A program made the translations under genes and the position numbers. DNA of 32,150 nt from the NCBI GenBank assembly GCA_021166835.1, contig JAJPEN010000036.1, positions 1 through 32,150 on the forward strand, in the 5' to 3' direction. Positions 6,200 to 14,177 of the stretch are shown one piece after another. Position 1 is the stretch's first letter. Every line of letters begins with the position of its first letter. The stretch comes from Burkholderiaceae bacterium (GTDB lineage Bacteria > Pseudomonadota > Gammaproteobacteria > Burkholderiales > Burkholderiaceae). The notes beneath the pieces are model-generated. The model saw only the letters and a program-made list of their open reading frames with translations, did not search any database and was not told the origin of the DNA.

Positions 6200-7407
6200 A
6201 ACACCCATTCCGATTCGCCGTCGCAGCGGCGGCTGCGGCGTTCGCGCTCTCCGGCCAGGCGGCCGAACCGATCGTCGTCGGCGTGAGCATCGCGCAGTCG
6301 CCCCCCGGCTCCGTCGTGCAGGGCACGCAGGTGAAGGACGGGATCGAGATCGTCACGAAGATGATCAACGACAAGGGCGGCGTGCTCGGTCGCGAGCTGA
6401 AGATGATCTACGAGGACGACCAGGGCATCCCCGAGAAGGGGCGCGCCGCGGCCGAGAAGCTGATCACGCGCGACAAGGTCGTGGCCGTCACCGGCGGGCA
6501 TCAGAGCTCGGTGTGCCTGGCGGCGATCGAGGTCGCGCACCGCTACAAGACGCCGTACGTCAACACGAACTGCTGGTCCGACGACGTCCGCAAGAAGGGC
6601 TACCCCGAGGTCTTCAATCCGGGCAACTACAACACGCGCGTCTCGTCGGCGATGGCCGAGACGATCGCCGCGCTGAAGGTGAAGAGCGTCATCGCCTTCG
6701 CCGAGAACACCGACTACGGCATCGGACAGGCGAAGCTGCTCGGCGAGTTCCTGAAGAAGACCGCGCCCGAGATCTCGTACAAGTACGTCGCGCTCGATCG
6801 CGCCGGCAAGGACTTCACGCCCGCCGTGCTGCCGCTGCGCGCCAATCCGCCGGATCTCGTCGTCAACGTCATGCTGCCGCCGGCCGCGTACATCCTGATG
6901 AACCAGATCTACGAACAGGGCGTGGCGCCGAGCGCGAAGACGTATTTCTACGACGGCGCGGGCATCGCGGACTACCCCGACTTCTGGCAGAACGTGAAGG
7001 AAGCCGGCAAGTACATGCTCGCCTTCGGCCTGTACCACCCGAAGATGCCGATGCCCGAACTGGGCAAGCAGGTGGCGGACATCTACCAGAAGGAGCACAA
7101 GACGGAGCCCAACCGGCTGATCTTCCAGGCCGCCGATTCCGTGCTGCTGATCGCCGACGCGATCCGGCAGGCGAACTCGACCGACGGCGCGAAGATGATC
7201 GAAGCGATGGAGAAGATGACCTTCTCCGGCACGCGCGGCAGCTTCAAATTCTCGCAGGAGCCGGGCTACACCTACCACCAGTGGGTCGACATCCCGTACG
7301 TCACCTACCAGCTTACCGAGATCGACCAGCCGCTCAGCCAGACCACGCTGATCCAGGTGCCCGGCGAACCGCTGCACGTCGACCGGATCAAGAAGCCGTC
7401 GAAGTGA
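6196..7407 (+). CDS. ABC transporter periplasmic binding protein (LivK/AmiC-like)
   Basis: A 403-residue type I periplasmic binding protein of the hydrophobic amino acid / amide uptake family. It has a cleavable signal peptide (about residues 1-22: KHPFRF, an alanine-rich core, then SGQA) and a mature start near EPIVVGVSIAQ. The block MINDKGGVLGRELKMIYEDD is the usual family hallmark, and GHQSSVCLAAIEVA lies in the binding cleft region. The start is GTG at 6196, overlapping the amidase TGA, with a near-perfect GAAGGAGG ribosome site. Family members bind branched-chain amino acids, amides, urea or aromatic acids. The company of amidase and ureidoglycolate lyase favours an amide or ureide ligand. 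Confidence 0.92.
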   Translation: MKHPFRFAVAAAAAAFALSGQAAEPIVVGVSIAQSPPGSVVQGTQVKDGIEIVTKMINDKGGVLGRELKMIYEDDQGIPEKGRAAAEKLITRDKVVAVTGGHQSSVCLAAIEVAHRYKTPYVNTNCWSDDVRKKGYPEVFNPGNYNTRVSSAMAETIAALKVKSVIAFAENTDYGIGQAKLLGEFLKKTAPEISYKYVALDRAGKDFTPAVLPLRANPPDLVVNVMLPPAAYILMNQIYEQGVAPSAKTYFYDGAGIADYPDFWQNVKEAGKYMLAFGLYHPKMPMPELGKQVADIYQKEHKTEPNRLIFQAADSVLLIADAIRQANSTDGAKMIEAMEKMTFSGTRGSFKFSQEPGYTYHQWVDIPYVTYQLTEIDQPLSQTTLIQVPGEPLHVDRIKKPSK

Positions 7408-7417
7408 CGGCGACGCG

Positions 7418-7443
7418 CTGAGGTTGCGCACTGAGGTTGCGCA
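7418..7443. repeat. Perfect 13-bp tandem duplication between binding protein and permease genes
   Basis: CTGAGGTTGCGCA occurs twice head-to-tail (7418-7430, 7431-7443) in the 91-base gap before the first permease gene. It is the only sizeable gap inside the transporter operon. The location would suit an mRNA-processing or expression-tuning element, but that is inference. Confidence 0.7.
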
Positions 7444-7498
7444 TCGAGCCAGACGCGCCGCGCCTCGCGATCGACGCGAGGCGCAGCTGGAGACTTCC

Positions 7499-8389
7499 TT
7501 GCTCGCACTGGACCTCTTCGTCAACGGTCTGATCATCGGCCTGTTCTACGCGCTGATGGCGGTCGGCCTGACGATGATCTTCGGCATCCTGAAGATCGTG
7601 AACTTCGCGCACGGCGAGTTCTACATGATCGGCGCGTACACCTACACGCTGGTCTCGCTGGCGCTGGGCGTGCCGCCGTGGCTCGCGCTGCCCGCGGCGG
7701 CGATCTCCGGCGCGCTGCTCGGCTGGGCCACCGAACGCTGGCTGATGCGTCCGCTGTACGAAGGCTACGGCTCGTGGGGACTGATGAAGGACGAATACGC
7801 CGTGGTCGTCACCTTCGGCCTGTCGCTGCTGCTGATCAACCTCGTCGACAAGATCGTCGGCCCGTACCCGATGCGCGGGCCGTCGCTGTCCGAAGTCACG
7901 CGCATGTCGATCGGCCCGTTCATGATCAGCGGCCAGAAGCTGATCACCGCGATCGTCGCGATCGTGCTGCTGGTCGCGCTGGCGCTGTTCCTGAAGCGCT
8001 CGCTATGGGGCCGCCAGGTGCAGGCGGTCGCGCAGAACCGGCTCGGCGCCTCGATCGCCGGCATCGACACCGCGCGCGCGAGCAGCATCGTCTTCATGGC
8101 CTCGGGCGTGCTCGCAGCGCTGGCCGGCGCGCTGCTCGCGCCGGTGATCAATCCGTCGCCCGACGTCGGCATCTTCCCGGCCGTGAAGTCGTACGTCATC
8201 GTCGTCATCGGCGGCATGGGGTCCATTCCGGGCAGCATCGTCGCCGCACTGCTGCTCGGCGTGCTCGAGAGCTTCGGCGCCGTCTACCTGTCCTACGACT
8301 ATCGCGACACCTTCGGTCTGGTGCTGCTGATCCTCGTGCTGCTGCTGCGCCCGCAGGGCCTGTTCGGCGAACGCGTGCGGGAGGTCTGA
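7499..8389 (+). CDS. livH: Branched-chain amino acid/amide ABC transporter permease, LivH type
   Basis: A 296-residue inner-membrane permease with about eight hydrophobic segments. The LivH N-terminus VNGLIIGLFYALMAVGLTMI is followed by FGILKIVNFAHGEFYMIGAY, the best conserved region of this subunit. The cytoplasmic coupling region includes GRQVQAVAQNRLGASIAGID. I prefer the TTG at 7499 because it gives the standard N-terminus and has a TGGAG ribosome site six bases upstream. Longer readings from 7424 or 7487 add a basic, family-untypical extension. It partners the LivM-type permease three bases downstream. The name reflects family, not proven substrate. Confidence 0.88.
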   Translation: MLALDLFVNGLIIGLFYALMAVGLTMIFGILKIVNFAHGEFYMIGAYTYTLVSLALGVPPWLALPAAAISGALLGWATERWLMRPLYEGYGSWGLMKDEYAVVVTFGLSLLLINLVDKIVGPYPMRGPSLSEVTRMSIGPFMISGQKLITAIVAIVLLVALALFLKRSLWGRQVQAVAQNRLGASIAGIDTARASSIVFMASGVLAALAGALLAPVINPSPDVGIFPAVKSYVIVVIGGMGSIPGSIVAALLLGVLESFGAVYLSYDYRDTFGLVLLILVLLLRPQGLFGERVREV

Positions 8390-8391
8390 AC

Positions 8392-9381
8392 GTGGCGCTT
8401 CCCGTGAACCGCAACTTCCTTCGCGACAAGCTGGCACAGGAGCTGCGCCTGGCGCTCGTCGTGCTGGCCTGCCTCGCGCTGCTGCCGCTGGGCATCTCGT
8501 CGCCGTACTGGCTCGGCGTGCTGATCGTCAGCATGTATTTCGCGATGCTGTCGGTCGGCTGGAACCTGCTCGCCGGCTATACCGGACAGTTCTCGCTCGC
8601 GCCCGCGGCCTTCGCGATGCTCGGCGCGTACACCACCGGCCTGGCCGCCTGGCACTGGCAGATCCCGCTCGCGATCGGCCTGCCGCTGGCGATCGTCGTC
8701 CCCGGCCTGATCGGGCTCGTGCTCGGCCGCATCGTGCTGCGCCTGTCCGGGCCGTACCTCGCGCTCACCACGCTCGCCTTCGCCGAGATCGCGCGGCTGG
8801 TCATCTACAACTCGATCGACTTCACGCGAGGCGACCAGGGCCTGAACGTCCCGCCGCTGGTCGAGAGCCACGTGGCGAACTACTACCTGCTCCTGGCCGC
8901 GCTGGTCGCCGCCACGCTCGTCGTCTACGCGATGCTGCGCGCGCCGATCGGCCGCTACCTGCAGGCGATCCGCGACGACGAGATCGGCGCGGCCAGCCGC
9001 GGCATCGACGTCGTGCGCGCGAAGACGATCGCCTTCTTCGTCAGCTGCGCGATCTGCGGTTTCGCCGGCGGCCTGTACGGAACCTTCGCGCAGCTGGTCA
9101 GCCCGGAGCTCGGGCTCATCGCGCAGACCGGCATCGTCATCGCGATGGTCGTCATCGGCGGCATGGGAACGCTGGTCGGGCCGCTGATCGGCGCCGTGCT
9201 CGTCTACGTCGCTTCCGAGATGCTGCGCGACGTCGGCAACATCCAGATGATCGTCTTCGCGCTGCTCGTCATCGTGTTCGCGCGATTCTTCCGCGAAGGC
9301 CTGTGGGGCCTGGCGCGCGACGCGGTCGCCGGGCGGCGCGCGGCAACCGCGGCCGCGGCCGCGGCGAAGGAGGCACGCTGA
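8392..9381 (+). CDS. livM: Branched-chain amino acid/amide ABC transporter permease, LivM type
   Basis: A 329-residue inner-membrane permease. Typical LivM blocks are present: WNLLAGYTGQFSLAPAAFAM near residue 60 and SGPYLALTTLAFAEIARLVI near 120. AIRDDEIGAASRGIDVVRAK near 200 is the ATPase-coupling loop. IGGMGTLVGPLIGAVL lies near the C-terminus. It starts with GTG at 8392, two bases after the LivH stop, with a GGGAG ribosome site. The last ~20 residues are an Ala/Arg-rich tail. Its TGA overlaps the next gene's ATG. Confidence 0.9.
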   Translation: MALPVNRNFLRDKLAQELRLALVVLACLALLPLGISSPYWLGVLIVSMYFAMLSVGWNLLAGYTGQFSLAPAAFAMLGAYTTGLAAWHWQIPLAIGLPLAIVVPGLIGLVLGRIVLRLSGPYLALTTLAFAEIARLVIYNSIDFTRGDQGLNVPPLVESHVANYYLLLAALVAATLVVYAMLRAPIGRYLQAIRDDEIGAASRGIDVVRAKTIAFFVSCAICGFAGGLYGTFAQLVSPELGLIAQTGIVIAMVVIGGMGTLVGPLIGAVLVYVASEMLRDVGNIQMIVFALLVIVFARFFREGLWGLARDAVAGRRAATAAAAAAKEAR

Positions 9382-10118
9382 TGGCGCTGCTCGAGGTCGA
9401 CTCGGTCACCAAGCGCTTCGGCGGCCTGCGCGCCGTCGACGGCGCCAGCCTGCACGTCGAAGAAGGCGAGCTGCTCGGGCTGATCGGCCCGAACGGCTCG
9501 GGCAAGACGACGCTGCTGAACCTGCTCTCCGGGCACATGAAGGCCGACGGCGGACGCGTGCGCCTGGACGGGCGCGACGTGCTCGGCCTGAATCCCACGC
9601 AACTGACGCGACGCGGCGTGCTGCGCATGTTCCAGATGACGCGCGTGTTCGCCCGCGTCAGCGCCTTCGACAACCTCGTCGTCTGCGGACTGGCGATGGG
9701 GCTGGACGAGCCGGCCGCCAGCGGGCGCGCCGTCGAACTGCTCGAAGAACTGCAGCTGGCGCACGTGATGCACCTCGACGGCGGCCAGCTGTCGGGCGGC
9801 CAGAAGAAGCTGCTCGAGTTCGGCATGTGCTTCATGGTGCCGCCGCGCCTGGCATTGCTCGACGAACCCTTCGCCGCCGTGCACCCGGTGATGAAGGAGA
9901 CGATGGCCTCGTTCATCCGCCGGCGCAACGCGAGCGGACAGACCTTCGTGCTCGTCAGCCACGACATGCCGGTCGTCGTCGAGCTGTGCCCGCGCTCGGT
10001 GTGCATGAACGCGGGCAAGGTGCTCGCCGAAGGCCCGACGCAGCAGGTGCTGCGGGACGCCTCGGTCATCGAGGCGTACCTGGGCGAGCACGCCGCCGAC
10101 GAGGTCGAACATGGTTGA
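9381..10118 (+). CDS. livG: ABC transporter ATP-binding protein, LivG type
   Basis: A 245-residue nucleotide-binding subunit. Walker A GPNGSGKT is at 36-43, the LSGGQ signature at 137-141, Walker B LALLDEP at 157-163 and the switch His in LVSHDM. The segment DEPFAAVHPV resembles the LivG DEPxAGxNP motif with His in place of Asn. The ATG at 9381 overlaps the LivM stop by one base (TGATG) and has an AAGGAGG ribosome site. It pairs with the LivF-type subunit to power import through the two permeases. Confidence 0.92.
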   Translation: MALLEVDSVTKRFGGLRAVDGASLHVEEGELLGLIGPNGSGKTTLLNLLSGHMKADGGRVRLDGRDVLGLNPTQLTRRGVLRMFQMTRVFARVSAFDNLVVCGLAMGLDEPAASGRAVELLEELQLAHVMHLDGGQLSGGQKKLLEFGMCFMVPPRLALLDEPFAAVHPVMKETMASFIRRRNASGQTFVLVSHDMPVVVELCPRSVCMNAGKVLAEGPTQQVLRDASVIEAYLGEHAADEVEHG

Positions 10119-10908
10119 GGCAACGCAGGCCGCGCGCGATGCATCGACCGGCGCCGCACGCGCTCGCGACGGCGGCGCCGAAGCGCTGCTCGCCCTCGAG
10201 AACGTCACCGCCGGCTATCTCGGCGACATCGACGTGCTGCGCAACGTGTCGCTGTCGGTGCGCGCCGGGCGCATCAGCGGCCTGATCGGGCTGAACGGCG
10301 CCGGCAAGTCCACGCTGATGAAGACGATCTGCGGCTTCCTGCGACCGAAGTCCGGCCGCGTCACCTGGCGCGGCGCCGACATCTCGGGCAAGCCCGCGCA
10401 CACGATGATCGACGACGGCCTGTGGTACATCCCGCAGGAATCGAGCCTGTTTCCGTACATGACGGTCGCCGAGAACCTGCGCCTGGGGCTCGAGGGTCGG
10501 CGCCGGCAGTTCGGCGACGTCATCGAGCAGCGCTACGCCGACACGCTCGAGCGCTTTCCGGTACTGAAGGAAAAGCTCTCGGCGCAGGCGGGCGACCTCT
10601 CCGGCGGCCAGCAGAAGTCGCTCGAGTTCGCCAAGGCCTACATGGTGCAGCCGCAGGTGTGCCTGATCGACGAGCCGAGCATCGGGCTGGCGCCGCGCGT
10701 GGCCGCGGAGGTGTTCCAGTGGATCGACGCCTTCGCGAAGTCCGGCATGGGAATCCTGCTCGTCGATCACAACGTGCGCCGCGTCGTCGCCATGTCGGAT
10801 CACGTCTACGTGTTGAGCCTCGGCGAGATCACCGCCGAGGGAACGTCGGCCGATTTCGCGGGCGACCTGCACGAGCAGGTGCGCGAGTGGCTCGGCATCA
10901 ACTTCTGA
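10111..10908 (+). CDS. livF: ABC transporter ATP-binding protein, LivF type
   Basis: A 265-residue nucleotide-binding subunit. Walker A GLNGAGKS is at 60-67, LSGGQ at 163-167, Walker B VCLIDEP shortly after, then LLVDHNV with the switch His. The N-terminal ~28 residues before LALENVTAGYL are extra for the family and low in complexity, so a later start is possible. However, the ATG at 10111 has a GAGG ribosome site and overlaps the preceding gene by eight bases. It completes a five-component importer. Confidence 0.92.
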   Translation: MVEATQAARDASTGAARARDGGAEALLALENVTAGYLGDIDVLRNVSLSVRAGRISGLIGLNGAGKSTLMKTICGFLRPKSGRVTWRGADISGKPAHTMIDDGLWYIPQESSLFPYMTVAENLRLGLEGRRRQFGDVIEQRYADTLERFPVLKEKLSAQAGDLSGGQQKSLEFAKAYMVQPQVCLIDEPSIGLAPRVAAEVFQWIDAFAKSGMGILLVDHNVRRVVAMSDHVYVLSLGEITAEGTSADFAGDLHEQVREWLGINF

Positions 10909-10925
10909 ACGGCGCACCGATTGCC

Positions 10926-11441
10926 GTGCGCACGCTCGCGCTGCAGCCGCTCACGCACGAGGCCTTCGCACCCTACGGCTTCGTCGTCGCGGCGGGCGAT
11001 CGCGCGGGCCGCCCGATCAACGACGGCACGTCGCAGCGAATCGACCTGCCCGATCCGGACGTCGCCGGCGACGACGGACATCCCGCGCTCGCCGTCTTTC
11101 GCGCGAGCGCCGCGCGCCTGCCGTTCGCCGTGCGCGCGCTCGAGCGTCATCGGCTCGGCGGCCAGACCTTCGTGCCGCTGGGCGGTTCTCCCTTCGCCGT
11201 CGTCGTCGCGCTCGGCGACGCCGAGCCCGATCCCGCATCGATGCGCGCCTTTCTCGTCGACGGACGCTCGGGCGTGCACTTCGCGCGCGGCGTCTGGCAC
11301 CATCCGCTGCTCGCGCTGGCCGACGGCGATTTCGTGGTGCTCGAACGGCGGGGAGCGGCGATCGACTGCGAGGTCGTTGCCGTCGCGCAAACCGTCGTCG
11401 TCGACGCGCCGCCCGCCTTCCGGCCCGGCGACGACCCCTAG
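10926..11441 (+). CDS. allA: Ureidoglycolate lyase (AllA family)
   Basis: A 171-residue cupin-like protein of the ureidoglycolate lyase family, which splits ureidoglycolate into glyoxylate and urea at the end of allantoin breakdown. Supporting blocks are the N-terminal LTHEAFAPYGFVV, LERHRLGGQTFVPLGG in the middle and the strongly diagnostic GVWHHPLLAL with a following FVVLERR. Length is normal for the family. The start is GTG at 10926, 17 bases after the LivF stop; no good ribosome site is visible, so coupling is likely. It is the last gene of the amidase-transporter operon and the best clue that the operon handles a purine-derived ureide or a related compound. Confidence 0.85.
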   Translation: MRTLALQPLTHEAFAPYGFVVAAGDRAGRPINDGTSQRIDLPDPDVAGDDGHPALAVFRASAARLPFAVRALERHRLGGQTFVPLGGSPFAVVVALGDAEPDPASMRAFLVDGRSGVHFARGVWHHPLLALADGDFVVLERRGAAIDCEVVAVAQTVVVDAPPAFRPGDDP

Positions 11442-11448
11442 GCCGCCG

Positions 11449-13038
11449 CTAGACCGTCGCTTCCAGCCGGAAGCGCGCGAGCGAGCGGGACAGCTGCTGC
11501 GCCTGCTCGCTCAGGCCGCGCGCCGCCGAAGCGCTCTGCACGACGAGTGCGGAATTCTGCTGCGTGACGCGGTCCAGTTCGACGATCGCCGAGTTGATCG
11601 ACCCGATGCCGTCGCTCTGCTCGCCGGCCACGGAGCTGATCGCGGCGATCGACTCGCTGACGCTGCGTACCCGCGCGAGCAGATCGCGCATCGTCGCGCC
11701 CGCATCGTCCACCAGGCGCGCCCCCGATTCCACCTCGTCGACGCTGCGGTCGATGAGGCGCTTGATCTCGCCCGCCGCGTCGGCCGAACGCTTCGCCAGC
11801 GAACGCACCTCGGAGGCGACGACGGCGAAGCCCACGCCGCTGTCGCCGGCCCGCGCCGCTTCCACCGCCGCGTTCAGCGCCAGGATGTTCGTCTGGAAGG
11901 CGATGCCGTCGATCACCGCGACGATCTCCGAGACGCGGCGCGCGCTGCCGATCGCGCTCATCGTCTGCGTCACGTCCTGCATCGCCTGCCCGCCGCGCTC
12001 GGCCACCTCGGCGGCCTGCGCCGCGATGCGGTCGGCCTGTCGCGCCGAAGCAGCCGACTGGTCGACCGCGCTGGTCAGCTGGGCCATCGTGCCTGCCGTG
12101 TGCTGCAGGCTGCCCGCCGCGCTCTCGGTGCGATCGCTCAGGTCGGCGTTGCCGGCCGCGACCTCCGCGCTCGCCACCCGTATGAACTCGGCGCTCTCGC
12201 GGATCGACGCGACGGTGTCGCGCAACCGCCGCTGCATCGCAGCGAGCCGGCGCAGCAGCGCACCGATCTCGTCGGCCCGCTCCGAATCGAAGGACTGCGA
12301 CAGATCGCCGTCGGCGATCGCCTCGGCCACGCGCACCGCCTCGGCCATCGGCATCGTCAACGAACGGCTGGTGCGCCAGGCGATAAAGGCGCCGATCGCG
12401 ATCGCGACGACGCAGATCGCCGCCAGCAGAGCGCCCGCCTGCCGCACCGAGCGCTGCAGCGCGAGCTGCGCCGCCGCGCTGCCCTGCTCGAGCGACTCGC
12501 TCAGCGCATCGAGCGAAGCGAGCATGGATCCGGCGAGCGGAACGAGCTTCCCTTCGACCGCCTGTTCGTCGTCGCCCATCAGGATGTCGTCGCGCACCTG
12601 GGCACGCACGCGGACGAACTCGGCGCGATCGGCGTTCACCTGCGCGATGCGTGCGGCCAGCGCACTCTCGTCGGACAGTGCCGCGATCTTCGCCTGCAGC
12701 TCTTCGGTCTGTGCGGCCGTCTGCGCCATGTCTGCGTTCAACTGGCCGCGCAGCCGGCTCAGCCGCGCGCCCAGCGCCTCGTCCCCGCTCGTCGCCGCAT
12801 CCATCCGCGTGGCGGTCAGCGCGCGCTCGAGGTTCGTGCGCACGAGCGCCGACCAGCGATCGACGATCTGCAGGCGCTCCACGTGGCGCGCGTTCTCGGC
12901 GTCATGGCGCTGAATGTTCCACAACTGCTGGCCGGCGGAGAGCGCCATCGCGACGCTGATCGCCAGCACCACGCCGAAGCCGACTCCCAGTCGGGCGCCG
13001 ATCCGGTCGAATTGCAGGAATCGTCGGAGGAATCGCAT
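11449..13038 (-). CDS. Methyl-accepting chemotaxis protein
   Basis: A 529-residue transmembrane chemoreceptor. TM1 is about residues 17-35, a mostly helical periplasmic sensor about 36-200 (four-helix-bundle type, rich in Ala, Leu and Gln), TM2 201-221, HAMP about 222-275, then a long cytoplasmic coiled coil. The signalling hairpin tip is [20 protein letters not shown] followed by [20 protein letters not shown], the canonical CheA/CheW contact, with GDSGVG replacing the commoner GEQGRG. There is no C-terminal CheR-tethering pentapeptide. The ATG at 13038 gives a proper cytoplasmic N-terminus. The gene ends seven bases from the convergent ureidoglycolate lyase gene, which makes a ureide or amide ligand tempting but unproven. 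Confidence 0.93.
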   Translation of the reverse strand: MRFLRRFLQFDRIGARLGVGFGVVLAISVAMALSAGQQLWNIQRHDAENARHVERLQIVDRWSALVRTNLERALTATRMDAATSGDEALGARLSRLRGQLNADMAQTAAQTEELQAKIAALSDESALAARIAQVNADRAEFVRVRAQVRDDILMGDDEQAVEGKLVPLAGSMLASLDALSESLEQGSAAAQLALQRSVRQAGALLAAICVVAIAIGAFIAWRTSRSLTMPMAEAVRVAEAIADGDLSQSFDSERADEIGALLRRLAAMQRRLRDTVASIRESAEFIRVASAEVAAGNADLSDRTESAAGSLQHTAGTMAQLTSAVDQSAASARQADRIAAQAAEVAERGGQAMQDVTQTMSAIGSARRVSEIVAVIDGIAFQTNILALNAAVEAARAGDSGVGFAVVASEVRSLAKRSADAAGEIKRLIDRSVDEVESGARLVDDAGATMRDLLARVRSVSESIAAISSVAGEQSDGIGSINSAIVELDRVTQQNSALVVQSASAARGLSEQAQQLSRSLARFRLEATV

Positions 13039-13172
13039 TCCGACGTTATCGGACGCCGAATCACGAAACTGAAGCAGCGTCCGCTGAAACCCGCATCGGC
13101 GACCGCCCATCGGACGAGCCCCCGCACGGCGCCTGACACACTACGCCGCTCCATCCTTGCAAGGAACGCGTC

Positions 13173-13703
13173 ATGAGAACCGCCGCCATTCCCGTCGCCG
13201 CCGCCGCTCTCGTACTGGTCGCCGGCTGCTCGTCGATGCCGTGGGGCGGCGCATCGCGCGCCAGCGCGCACGCCGAGGTTGCGCCCACTGCGGGCCACAC
13301 CGCCCGCGGCACGGTCGACTTCACGCAGCGCGGCGACGACGTACTCGTCGCCGCATCGTTCAGCGGCCTGGCGCCGGGCGCGCACGGCTTTCACATCCAC
13401 GAGAAAGGCGATTGCAGCGCACCGGACGCGACCAGTGCCGGCGGGCACTTCAATCCGACGGCCAGGCCGCACGGCGACCCGATGCAGGGCGAGCATCACC
13501 TGGGCGACCTGCCGATGCTGCAGGCCGACGCCGGCGGCAACGCACGGCTGAACGCGACGATCCAGGGAGCGTCGCTGCGCGGCGGGGCAACGAACCTGAT
13601 CGGTCGCGCCGTCGTCGTGCATGCGCAGCGCGACGACTACCGCTCGCAGCCGGCCGGTGATTCGGGCGCACGCGTGGCCTGCGGCGTCATCGCGGCGAAG
13701 TGA
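13173..13703 (+). CDS. sodC: Cu/Zn superoxide dismutase, lipoprotein form
   Basis: A 176-residue exported SodC that dismutates superoxide in the periplasm. The signal ends in the lipobox LVAGC, so Cys19 should be lipidated and anchor the enzyme. Metal ligands are in place: His74 and His76 in GFHIHE, bridging His92 in GGHFNP, His100, His109 and Asp112 in the zinc loop, and His150 in VVVHAQRDDY. Cys81 and Cys170 can form the structural disulfide and an Arg (SGARVACG) guards the channel. The ATG at 13173 has an AAGGAA ribosome site. It is transcribed away from the chemoreceptor gene. Confidence 0.95.
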   Translation: MRTAAIPVAAAALVLVAGCSSMPWGGASRASAHAEVAPTAGHTARGTVDFTQRGDDVLVAASFSGLAPGAHGFHIHEKGDCSAPDATSAGGHFNPTARPHGDPMQGEHHLGDLPMLQADAGGNARLNATIQGASLRGGATNLIGRAVVVHAQRDDYRSQPAGDSGARVACGVIAAK

Positions 13704-13746
13704 GATCGCCGCCGCCGCCGCGCCGGGCGGGCGGTGCACGCGAACG

Positions 13747-13774
13747 TTGACTTCACCTCCAGTCGGACTACAGT
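13747..13774 (+). promoter_or_regulatory. Strong sigma-70-like promoter for the small cysteine-rich protein
   Basis: TTGACT at 13747-13752 and TACAGT at 13769-13774 are separated by 16 bases. Each box matches the consensus at five and four of six positions respectively. A start near 13781 would leave a leader of about 38 bases with a GAGAGGGA ribosome site before the ATG at 13819. Confidence 0.55.
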
Positions 13775-13818
13775 GGTGCTCGACGTGCCGGCACTGCGGC
13801 GCGGTGCGGAGAGGGACG

Positions 13819-14136
13819 ATGAGCTTCCGGATCGAAGGTCAAGGCGCGCAGCTGCGGGTGCGCATCGAGAACGAGTCGCACGGCGAGCAGCAGGTGCTCG
13901 ATGCGGTCCACGCGTGCCGGTCGCTGAGCTGGTGGTCGTGCCCGTCGGGAGAGTGCTCGAAGATCGGCTCCTGCGAGGCGCAATGCGAGGGCGAGGACAC
14001 GGTGCTGACGATCACGTCGCGCGCCGGCGAGACGCTTTCGCCGACGGGCCTCACCGAGTGCCTGCGCTACGTGCTCGGCGCCGGTGCGCAAGCAGCGTCC
14101 GCCGGGCCCGAGGCCGCGAAGAGGTCTGCACACTGA
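13819..14136 (+). CDS. Small cysteine-rich protein of unknown function
   Basis: A 105-residue soluble protein without signal peptide or membrane segment, which I do not recognise as a named family. It has six cysteines (33, 41, 46, 52, 56, 81). Five cluster in HACRSLSWWSCPSGECSKIG and the following SCEAQC, with spacing C-x7-C-x4-C-x5-C-x3-C that looks like a metal or Fe-S site. After this comes a short beta-like stretch (DTVLTITSRAGETLSPTGL), a sixth Cys and a variable Ala-rich tail. A good ribosome site and promoter precede the ATG. The TWD-like order of a charged N-terminal half, Cys cluster and predicted strands suggests a folded domain, not a spurious reading frame. Confidence 0.72.
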   Translation: MSFRIEGQGAQLRVRIENESHGEQQVLDAVHACRSLSWWSCPSGECSKIGSCEAQCEGEDTVLTITSRAGETLSPTGLTECLRYVLGAGAQAASAGPEAAKRSAH

Positions 14137-14177
14137 GCTGCATACTGAGCGGCGCATTGCGCGACACGTTGCGCAAG

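Noticed and set aside
3794..6208. Very long open reading frames opposite or out of frame with known genes (for example minus 4478-6208, minus 5221-7536, plus 853-2742, plus 10921-13176)
   Set aside because: They are low-complexity Arg/Ala/His/Gln-rich translations that oppose well-recognised genes. In GC-rich DNA such shadow frames are expected; no family motif is visible in them.
14157..14176. TTGCGC-N8-GCGCAA inverted repeat as a terminator before the bactofilin-like gene
   Set aside because: The stem is short, there is no T-tract, and it lies within the start region of that gene.
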